From Halomonas sp. (GTDB lineage: Bacteria; Pseudomonadota; Gammaproteobacteria; Pseudomonadales; Halomonadaceae): a DNA stretch of 64,000 nucleotides. Of the stretch, positions 51,220 through 57,702 are shown piece by piece (positions within the stretch are counted from its first letter, which is position 1; the number at the start of each line of letters is the position of its first letter). The notes under the pieces were generated by a model that did no database searches, was not told the origin of the DNA, and was given only the letters and a program-made list of their open reading frames with translations. Where the stretch lies: NCBI RefSeq assembly GCF_017515565.1, contig NZ_JAFWFN010000002.1:1-64000 (forward strand). Direction: 5' to 3'. Made by a program: the position numbers and the translations under genes.

Positions 51220-52239
51220 TTAGCGGCCTAATAGCGAAGGACCCTGCCGCGGGGCAGGGTCGTTTAACAGCGGCCCGCTGGCTGGCTGGGCGGCCCCTGC
51301 GAGAGAAAGCGACACGCCTAGCGCAATGATAAGAGCACCGCCCGTGAGCGCTACCCAGCCAGCTACTTTCTCGGCCATCTGCTGGCTACGCTGTTTTTGC
51401 AGGCGCTTAGCAGCCCAGCCCCTGGCCACAATGCTGGCAATCGCCAGAAAGGAAACCGTGATTCCTGTTCCCAGGGACATAGCAATGACCGAAGCAACGC
51501 CTACATAGAACTGCCCTAGCAGGCTTGCCGCCCCCAGCATAAGTACTGCCCCCGTACAGGGACGCATACCAATGGCCCCTACGGTCATCAGTGCAGTGCG
51601 CCAATCAAGCGCTTGCTGTGGCTCTATATGGTGAGCACCGCCACAGCAGTGCGCATGGTCATGGCTGTGGCTGTGGCTGTGGCTGTAGCTGTGGCTGTGG
51701 CTGTGTTCAACAGCATCATGATGACTACCTGCGTAGGCACGGCGCAGTTGCTTAATGGCTCGCCAGCATAGCCAAGCGCCTAACATTGCCACCAATATAA
51801 AGCTCGCTTGCTCTACCCATACCACGCTGCCCATGGCTTGGCGGGTAACCCAGCCCAGCCCATGCACCAGCACCGCCACCATGGCAATCGCCGTTACCCC
51901 CTGCAGTAGCGATGCAGCAAAGGAGAGCCCCAATGCCCGCCGGGTGGCACCTCCGTGAGAGGCTAAATAGGTTGCCAATACTGCTTTACCATGCCCCGGC
52001 CCAGCAGCGTGAAAGACGCCGTAAGCGAAGCTAACCCCCAGCAACGACAGCCAGGTAGCCGTAGTAGGTGTGCGGGAAAGCTCAGTAATCGCCAGCGTCA
52101 AGCTACGGTGTAAATCCCGCTGCCAAGACAGCAGTTGGAAGCTTGCGCCCTGCAGGTTGGCCTGCACAACAAATACAATGAGCGCTGCGCCGACTAAGGC
52201 AAGCGCCCCCCAGACAAGTTGATGCCGCGTTAGAGGCAT
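51220..52239 (-). CDS. NicO/RcnA-family nickel-cobalt transporter
   Basis: 339 residues with six to seven membrane helices. Conserved FAYGVFHAAGPGHGKAVLATYL and MRPCTGAVLMLGAAS are typical of the NicO family. A cytoplasmic His/Ser-rich loop (about 177-205) reading HSHSHSYSHSHSHSHDHAHCC is a likely metal-binding tract. GGAGGGG lies 3 nt before the ATG. Last gene of a probable four-gene unit after DUF1007. Metal and direction (uptake or efflux) are not certain. Confidence 0.88.
   Translation of the reverse strand: MPLTRHQLVWGALALVGAALIVFVVQANLQGASFQLLSWQRDLHRSLTLAITELSRTPTTATWLSLLGVSFAYGVFHAAGPGHGKAVLATYLASHGGATRRALGLSFAASLLQGVTAIAMVAVLVHGLGWVTRQAMGSVVWVEQASFILVAMLGAWLCWRAIKQLRRAYAGSHHDAVEHSHSHSYSHSHSHSHDHAHCCGGAHHIEPQQALDWRTALMTVGAIGMRPCTGAVLMLGAASLLGQFYVGVASVIAMSLGTGITVSFLAIASIVARGWAAKRLQKQRSQQMAEKVAGWVALTGGALIIALGVSLSLAGAAQPASGPLLNDPAPRQGPSLLGR
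51663..51704 (-). repeat. Hexanucleotide repeat tract in the NicO gene
   Basis: Seven consecutive GGCTGT-type units (one reads AGCTGT), encoding Ser-His pairs on the minus strand. Unit length of six keeps the frame if copies are gained or lost, so the His-loop length could vary among strains. Confidence 0.85.
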
Positions 52240-52258
52240 TCTCCCCTCCGAAAAAAGT

Positions 52259-52277
52259 TATAAAGTAACACTTTATA
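52259..52277. promoter_or_regulatory. Inverted repeat, Zur-box-like, upstream of the NicO gene
   Basis: Perfect arms TATAAAGT and ACTTTATA separated by AAC. The overlapping stretch GTTATAAAGTAAC (52257-52269) resembles the GTTATA-ATAAC core of gammaproteobacterial Zur sites. It lies between the DUF1007 stop and NicO start. Resemblance is by eye. Confidence 0.35.
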
Positions 52278-52298
52278 CACGACTACCTCTGCAAACAG

Positions 52299-52994
52299 CT
52301 AGAGGCAGACGACGCGCCCTGTTTCGGCGAAGTGTCTTCCTAAGCCAGGCTCACCCTGTTCATCAACATCCAGTAACGCCGCCTGCATGACCAGCTCAGG
52401 GTCAGGGTTCGCTGGCAAAATAGTTAGTTCGCAACTTGGCTCTCCATTCAGAATGAGCGCCTGCTCAGAAGGAGAGCCGTCCTCCTCATCGTGCACCACT
52501 TCAAGGTAGTAGGTAGGGTCAAACACTTGGTACTCAAGCGTATGGCCCGCTAGCGGCTGAGGCGATGACAGCGGCAAGATGAACATGAAGGTTAAGCGGC
52601 CATCGCGCTCCAGCGCTGTATATTCAGTTACCTCGCCTAGAGACTGGCGCTTGCCATCAATGCGCACCTCAGTGAAGTAGTGTTGTTGAGCCAAGTTATT
52701 GCGGATCTCACTGCCTAGCTGGTCAAGGCCCTGTGTAAGATCCGCTCCCGGCACCTGCTGAAGCTCTTCAAATACCACCAAACTGTAGAAAGGATCCATT
52801 TGCCACGTTTGATGCAGGGCACTCACTACTCCCTGATCATCGGTGACCACCCGCACATTTAGATCTATCCAGCCGTGAGGGTGGGCTAACACGCTTGGGC
52901 TTATAAAGAGGCCAGCAAGGCCAATGGCTAACGCGCCACTCCAGGCGCGCGCCTTACTTTTTAGACCGGTAAGCCTGGGTGTTACTGCTGTCAC
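52299..52994 (-). CDS. DUF1007 periplasmic protein
   Basis: 231 residues with a signal peptide (about 18-36, ALAIGLAGLFISPSVLA) and the DUF1007 start HPHGWIDLNVRVV, whose His-Pro-His suggests metal binding. YSLVVFEELQQ and FDPTYYLEV are typical. DUF1007 proteins are usually paired with NicO transporters and are assumed to be the periplasmic partner. Start codon overlaps the preceding lipoprotein stop by 4 nt; NicO follows 60 nt later. Confidence 0.88.
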   Translation of the reverse strand: MTAVTPRLTGLKSKARAWSGALAIGLAGLFISPSVLAHPHGWIDLNVRVVTDDQGVVSALHQTWQMDPFYSLVVFEELQQVPGADLTQGLDQLGSEIRNNLAQQHYFTEVRIDGKRQSLGEVTEYTALERDGRLTFMFILPLSSPQPLAGHTLEYQVFDPTYYLEVVHDEEDGSPSEQALILNGEPSCELTILPANPDPELVMQAALLDVDEQGEPGLGRHFAETGRVVCL

Positions 52995-53353
52995 GGTGCT
53001 TCTCCCAATTTATTCTGTAGCTCGACTAGCCATGGATCCAACAAGTAGGGCGGCAGCGGTTGATTTCCCCGCAGGGCTGAGACGCGTACCCGGCTGCCGC
53101 TGCCCTCTTCGCTAACCTGGAGCTGTAACCGGTACTCCGGCCAGCGGGCAAGGGAGGCTTCCGCACGCCCTAAGGCTAAATCCGCATGCCTTACCACATA
53201 CCCTTGGGCCATCATCAGCTCTACGGCCTGACGAAAGGTCTGCTCTGTTGACGCAGCGTAACGAAGCTCGCGGGTTTCAGCCGGTTGTTGGGTAGCGCAG
53301 CCAGCCAGCACCAACAGGGCACTGACGATTAACATACAGCGAAGTCTCTTCAT
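52991..53353 (-). CDS. Small lipoprotein, BamC-like repeat, function unknown
   Basis: 120 residues. Lipobox LAGC near residue 18 (MLIVSALLVLAGC). The mature part FRQAVELMMAQGYVVRHADLALGRAEASLARW resembles the F..A...L...GY.V...D..LG...A pattern seen in the neighbouring lipoprotein and in BamC/DUF-type lipoproteins. Overlaps both its neighbours by 4 nt. Not a recognised named family. Confidence 0.72.
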   Translation of the reverse strand: MKRLRCMLIVSALLVLAGCATQQPAETRELRYAASTEQTFRQAVELMMAQGYVVRHADLALGRAEASLARWPEYRLQLQVSEEGSGSRVRVSALRGNQPLPPYLLDPWLVELQNKLGEAP

Positions 53354-53958
53354 GGCGCGCTCTCAATGCTGGAGGATTGCGGTAGCGCTGCCTGGAAGCG
53401 CTGACAAAAATCATCGTTACTAGCGCTATAGGACTCGCGAAGATCACTCAAGTGATCATAACGGCGAATATCCCGCGAGATGCGCACGTAGCCGTCATTT
53501 ATTAACAGCGAAACTCGCTCGACCTCAACCGGCCGCTGGCCGACGCCACCCCCGAACCCTGTCCCAATCCCTAAACCGATGCTGGAACCGCCACGCCCGC
53601 CCAATCCGATACCTCCAAATACCCGCATACCATGCCCGTACCCATAAGCGTTATCGTAAGGATCGTAATAACCAATCAGATCCCGCTGGCGACTAGCACT
53701 TACTAGCCCCAAGTGGGTATCCGTAGAAACAAGCTCAAAGCCCCACGCTTCCAACACAGCAACACTTTGGGCCAGCACTTCTTGCGCCAACGCCTCTTGA
53801 TCTTGCCCGCCCCCTGTTACCTGTGGCACTGCTGCCGAGCCTATAGGAAAGTAACACGATGCCGCCGGGGCAGGATCGGCTTGGGGCAGCCGATCAGGTA
53901 CGGTCTGACAGCCCACCAACAGCAGCAGACAACTCATACCCAGAGTGATTATCTTCAT
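53350..53958 (-). CDS. Glycine-rich lipoprotein, function unknown
   Basis: 202 residues. Lipobox LVGC near residue 17 (MKIITLGMSCLLLLVGC). The mature protein has VLAQSVAVLEAWGFELVSTDTHLGLVSASRQ, a Gly/Arg-rich middle (GGIGLGGRGGSSIGLGIGTGFGGG split over about 25 residues), then VEVERVSLLINDGYVRISRDIR. ATG 53958 has AGAGGAA at 7 nt; an upstream in-frame start at 54030 would bury the signal peptide. First gene of the lipoprotein-lipoprotein-DUF1007-NicO unit. Confidence 0.75.
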   Translation of the reverse strand: MKIITLGMSCLLLLVGCQTVPDRLPQADPAPAASCYFPIGSAAVPQVTGGGQDQEALAQEVLAQSVAVLEAWGFELVSTDTHLGLVSASRQRDLIGYYDPYDNAYGYGHGMRVFGGIGLGGRGGSSIGLGIGTGFGGGVGQRPVEVERVSLLINDGYVRISRDIRRYDHLSDLRESYSASNDDFCQRFQAALPQSSSIESAP

Positions 53959-54069
53959 GTTAGTTCCTCTAACTGTCGTCATGGCTGGTGTGGCATCGGG
54001 TAGCACGCTAAGCTCGCCAGCAGCGATCACTATATAGCAGCAAACTGGGACAATAGTTTAAATAGCGTA

Positions 54070-54180
54070 TTTTAAAGACTGTGTTTCAAAGACTGTATTT
54101 CAAAGACAGTGTTTCAAAGATTGCGCTTCAGAGACTGTTTTTCACAGACGTTTTTCAAAGACGGCGTTTTAGAGACAATC
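54070..54180 (+). repeat. Eight tandem 14-bp repeats upstream of glycerate kinase
   Basis: Units start at 54070, 54084, 54098, 54112, 54126, 54140, 54153 and 54167, consensus TTTCAAAGACTGTG, seven of 14 nt and one of 13. Units 2 and 3 differ from the consensus by one or two bases; units 5, 6 and 8 are more degenerate. The array ends 18 nt before the glycerate kinase ATG, so it occupies its promoter/leader and lies in the divergent gap to the lipoprotein gene. Confidence 0.92.
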
Positions 54181-54198
54181 ATTAACGGAGGTTGTGCG

Positions 54199-55338
54199 AT
54201 GAATGTACTGCTTTGCCCCGATAGCTTTAAAGATGCCTTAAGCGCCGAACAGGCGGCTCAGGCAATGGCCAGAGGTGTTAAGCGCGCAACGCCTGCCGCC
54301 ACCCTTACGGTTTGCCCACTGGCCGATGGCGGCGAAGGCAGTCTTGAAGCACTGATTGCCGCCACCGGCGCCGAACGTCGCGAGCTAACCGTACAAGACG
54401 CCTTGGGGCGACCCCGCCTAGCTTCCTGGGGCTGGCTCAGCCAACAGCGTACCGCGTTTATCGAACTGGCAGAAGCCAGCGGGTTACAACATCTGTCTGC
54501 TCAAGAGCGCAATGCCCTTCACACTTCTACTTATGGCGTAGGCGAACTATTTACAGCTGCCTTAGATGCGGGTGCCGAAAAGGCCCTTCTGCTGCTCGGC
54601 GGTAGCGCCACTAACGATGCAGGGGCAGGTATGCTGCAAGCATTAGGTGCTCAATTGCTGGATCAGCATAGTTCCCCACTCCCCCCTGGTGGAGCAGCGC
54701 TCCAGCAACTGGCTACCCTGGATCTTGCAGCGCTGGACCCCCGCCTTGCCACGCTCAAGGTTGAGGCGGCGGTGGATGTGGACAACCCGCTACTCGGCGA
54801 GCGGGGAGCAAGCGCCGTGTTTGGCCCACAAAAAGGCGCTTCTCATGACGACGTCGCGCAGCTGGATCGTGCCCTTAATCACTTCGCCGATATATGCGCA
54901 GACGCGCTTGGCCGCGATGACCGAGAGCTTGCTGGGGCAGGGGCTGCCGGCGGCATGGGCTTTGCAGCGCACACGTTTTTAAACGCCACGCTCACGCCGG
55001 GTATTGAAATGATTATGCAGCAAGCCAAGCTTTCTGAGTTGCTCGCCCAGGCTGATTTGGTCATCACCGGTGAAGGCCGCTTGGATGGCCAAAGCCTTGC
55101 TGGAAAAACGCCAATTGGCGTTGCCCGCGCAGCACACCGGCAGGGTAAACCCGTGATTATTTTAGCCGGTAGCTTAGGCGATGGCTGGCAGGCCTGCTTT
55201 GAAGAAGGCGTTACTGCTGCCTTTGCCCTGGCAGATGGCCCCATAAGTCTTGAGCAAGCCCTGCCGCGCACAGCAGAGTTATTAGCAGCGCGCTGTGAGA
55301 GCATTGCTCGCTTATGGATAGCGCGAGATAGGCCGTAG
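54199..55338 (+). CDS. Glycerate kinase (GarK/GlxK type)
   Basis: Phosphorylates D-glycerate to 2-phosphoglycerate in glyoxylate/glycerate or galactarate use. 379 residues of the class I fold: VLLCPDSFKDALSA at the start, CPLADGGEGSLEAL, LLGGSATNDAGAGMLQALGA, VFGPQKGAS, GAAGGMGFAA and TGEGRLDGQSLAGKTP. ATG 54199 has GGAGG 7 nt upstream; reading in from 54109 would translate the repeat array. No neighbouring glycerate pathway genes are present, so it is isolated. Confidence 0.94.
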   Translation: MNVLLCPDSFKDALSAEQAAQAMARGVKRATPAATLTVCPLADGGEGSLEALIAATGAERRELTVQDALGRPRLASWGWLSQQRTAFIELAEASGLQHLSAQERNALHTSTYGVGELFTAALDAGAEKALLLLGGSATNDAGAGMLQALGAQLLDQHSSPLPPGGAALQQLATLDLAALDPRLATLKVEAAVDVDNPLLGERGASAVFGPQKGASHDDVAQLDRALNHFADICADALGRDDRELAGAGAAGGMGFAAHTFLNATLTPGIEMIMQQAKLSELLAQADLVITGEGRLDGQSLAGKTPIGVARAAHRQGKPVIILAGSLGDGWQACFEEGVTAAFALADGPISLEQALPRTAELLAARCESIARLWIARDRP

Positions 55339-55507
55339 ATGAATAGATATATCTTAGCTTAGTGCTAACCCTTGAAAAGCCGGGCTAGCGCCTGCATCTC
55401 TAAGTGAGACGTAAGCTGTATCAGCTTGCTGCCAGTATTATGTTATGGCGCTATTGCCGCGATGCAAAAAACCTGTTTTGCAGCTTAAGGTAAGCGTCTT
55501 AAGCTAA

Positions 55508-55522
55508 ATCAAATGATTTGAT
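55508..55522. promoter_or_regulatory. Palindrome upstream of dps
   Basis: ATCAAATGATTTGAT is a perfect 15-nt palindrome (7+1+7), 45 nt before the dps ATG. It is a plausible operator; it does not match the OxyR or Fur consensus well enough to assign. Confidence 0.4.
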
Positions 55523-55566
55523 GGCCGTTAAACATTAACGCGGCTCCAACCATGGAGGAGCATCAC

Positions 55567-56043
55567 ATGACCGACACCAACAGCATTGGCTTGCACGAAG
55601 GCAGCGCCAGTCAACTGGCCGAAAAACTCAACCATCTGCTGGCCAACTACCAAATTTTTTATATGAACGTCCGTGGCTATCACTGGAACGTAAAAGGCAG
55701 CGACTTTTTTGAGCTGCACGCTAAATTCGAAGAGCTCTACACCGACCTGCTCACCAAGGTAGACGAAGTAGCCGAGCGTATCCTTACGTTAGGCCATAAG
55801 CCGGTGCACGCGTATAGCGACTACATAACGCTATCGCACATCCAGGAAGATAAAGACGTGCACGACGGCAAGACCTGCGTGAAAGGGGTGCTGACCGGTT
55901 ACCAAACGCTGATTGAGCTGCAGCGCGAACTGCTGTCGCTCGCCTCGGATGCTGACGACGAAGGCACTGCTGCCCAAGCAGGCGACTACATCCGTGAGCA
56001 GGAAAAAACGGTGTGGATGCTGAATGCTTATTTAGGCAAGTAA
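55567..56043 (+). CDS. dps: Dps-family DNA-protection ferritin
   Basis: 158 residues of the Dps/MrgA type: forms dodecamers that oxidise and store iron with peroxide and shield DNA. Key region VRGYHWNVKGSDFFELHAKFEELY contains the His/Asp/Glu ligands of the inter-subunit ferroxidase centre, followed by VDEVAERILTLGHKP. The DNA-binding lysine-rich tail of E. coli Dps is missing at the N-terminus, as in many members. ATG 55567 has GGAGGAG 6 nt upstream; the ATG at 55552 overlaps that site. Confidence 0.93.
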   Translation: MTDTNSIGLHEGSASQLAEKLNHLLANYQIFYMNVRGYHWNVKGSDFFELHAKFEELYTDLLTKVDEVAERILTLGHKPVHAYSDYITLSHIQEDKDVHDGKTCVKGVLTGYQTLIELQRELLSLASDADDEGTAAQAGDYIREQEKTVWMLNAYLGK

Positions 56044-56067
56044 GCGTTAATAGATACGCTAAACACG

Positions 56068-56099
56068 AAAAAACGGCACCTACGCGGTGCCGTTTTTTT
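56068..56099. terminator. Bidirectional terminator between dps and pepD
   Basis: Stem AAAAAACGGCACC/GGTGCCGTTTTTT with loop TACGC and a seven-T tail; A-tract on the other side makes it work for pepD as well. Confidence 0.92.
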
Positions 56100-56119
56100 G
56101 GGGCGGACTAACGAAGCCG

Positions 56120-57583
56120 TTAACGCACAGTCGCTAATTGCTCAATCAGCGCACGCAGCATATCCCAAAACTCCGCCACTGAATCCAGCTCCACTCGCTC
56201 ATCTGGGGAGTGAGCACCGCGAATCAGCGGGCCGAACGAAATCATATCCAGATGCGGATATTTACTGCCTAAAATACCGCACTCAAGCCCCGCATGAATC
56301 ACCTTCACCTCAGGCTGGCGGCCAAGAAGCTCAGCGTGGCGCTGTTTAAACGTCGCTAACAGCTCACTTTCCGGGTTAGGCGCCCAGCCAGGATAGCCGT
56401 TTTCCACCTTCACCCGCGCGCCCATCAGCCCAAACAGCGCTTGAAAGCGGTCGGCCATCGCATCCGTCGCACTATCGTGCAGCGAGCGTACTAGCGCGCA
56501 TAGATGAAAACGCCCGGCCTCCAAACTCAGGACACCCAGATTATTCGAGGTTTCCACCACGCCCGGCACGTCGGCACTCATACGCTCAACACCACAGGGG
56601 GCCGCATGCAGGGTGGCGAGCAGCATAGCGCTGGTATCTCGGGTGAGCGGCTCTGTCTCAGGAGGCGCTATACGCTGGGCGGTTAGCGTTAGGCCGCTAT
56701 CACCGCTCCCAAGCTCTGCTTTTAAGGTACGCTCTAAGCTTGCCACTGTGGCTAGCGCCGCTTCTACATCGTCGGCAGGCAGGGCCACCTGGGCAAATGC
56801 CTCCCGGGGAATCGCATTGCGTAAGGTGCCGCCTTGATAGCTGATGAGCCGTACATCAAAGGTTTCCAGCGCACGTAGTACCCGCACCAGCAAGCGGTTG
56901 GCATTGCCCAGCGGCTTATGAATATCCATACCCGAGTGACCGCCCTTCAAGCCGGTCAGCGCTAGCGATAACACTTGCTCGTCTTCATGCAGCTTGGCGC
57001 TGGGTAGCTGAGCATCCACCACTACATCGGCGCCCCCTGCACAGCCGATATAGACTTGGCCGCGGTCTTCGCTGTCCAAGTTGAGCAGCAGAGAACCCTC
57101 CAACCAATTTTCGGCTAGGTTTAACGCGCCTCCCATGGAGGTTTCTTCTTCTAAGGTAAACAGCGCCTCAAGCGGCCCATGGGTAAGCGCAGGGTCTTCC
57201 AGTACGGCAAGAATTGCCGCCACACCCAGCCCATTGTCAGCCCCCAGGGTGGTGCCCTCGGCATGTAGCCAGCCCTCTTTAACGTAGGTGCTGATCGGGT
57301 CACGGGTAAAGTCGTGATCCTTACCCGCATTTGCCTGGGCCACCATATCCAAATGCCCCTGCAATACCACCCCCGGCGCCTGCTCGCACCCCGGCGAGGC
57401 CGGCTTGCGAAGCCGCAAATTCCCAAAGGCATCACGGTCGTGGGCAAGCCCTTGGGCATCGGCCCAGGCTTCAAGGGTAGCTACCAGCGCGGCTTCATGA
57501 CCAGAGGGGCGCGGCGTGTTGCATAGCGTACGGAAATGGCGCCAAACAAGGTTTGGTGCGAGCGCTTCTAAATGTGCGTTCAT
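56120..57583 (-). CDS. pepD: Aminoacyl-histidine dipeptidase (PepD)
   Basis: Zinc-dependent M20 peptidase hydrolysing Xaa-His and other dipeptides in the cytoplasm. 487 residues: GHLDMVAQANAGKDHDF (metal His-Asp), TLGADNGLGVAAILAVLED (bridging Asp), EEETSMGGAL (catalytic Glu-Glu), the lid domain with LTGLKGGHSGMDIH, and HAGLECGILGSKYP near the end. Length matches E. coli PepD (485). ATG context has a moderate AAGAGC-like site. Confidence 0.93.
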   Translation of the reverse strand: MNAHLEALAPNLVWRHFRTLCNTPRPSGHEAALVATLEAWADAQGLAHDRDAFGNLRLRKPASPGCEQAPGVVLQGHLDMVAQANAGKDHDFTRDPISTYVKEGWLHAEGTTLGADNGLGVAAILAVLEDPALTHGPLEALFTLEEETSMGGALNLAENWLEGSLLLNLDSEDRGQVYIGCAGGADVVVDAQLPSAKLHEDEQVLSLALTGLKGGHSGMDIHKPLGNANRLLVRVLRALETFDVRLISYQGGTLRNAIPREAFAQVALPADDVEAALATVASLERTLKAELGSGDSGLTLTAQRIAPPETEPLTRDTSAMLLATLHAAPCGVERMSADVPGVVETSNNLGVLSLEAGRFHLCALVRSLHDSATDAMADRFQALFGLMGARVKVENGYPGWAPNPESELLATFKQRHAELLGRQPEVKVIHAGLECGILGSKYPHLDMISFGPLIRGAHSPDERVELDSVAEFWDMLRALIEQLATVR

Positions 57584-57702
57584 GGGAGCTCTTATTTATC
57601 GATAACTGATCTATCCTAACGCTCTGAACCACGTCAGGAAAGCGTGTGCTTTCTATCTATTCATCTACATATCTATCTGCCTGCCTCCCCCGCCTCTGCT
57701 AT
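57584..57702. other. Pyrimidine-rich tetranucleotide-like stretch between pepD and tmcA
   Basis: 119 nt. The segment from about 57650 to 57722 is CTAT/CTGC-like low complexity (degenerate CTAT and CTAC units) and is almost free of G. No gene or clear terminator is seen. Confidence 0.5.

Noticed and set aside
54070-54180. Repeat array as a CRISPR
   Set aside because: Units are only 14 nt, directly abutting, with no spacers and no cas genes nearby.
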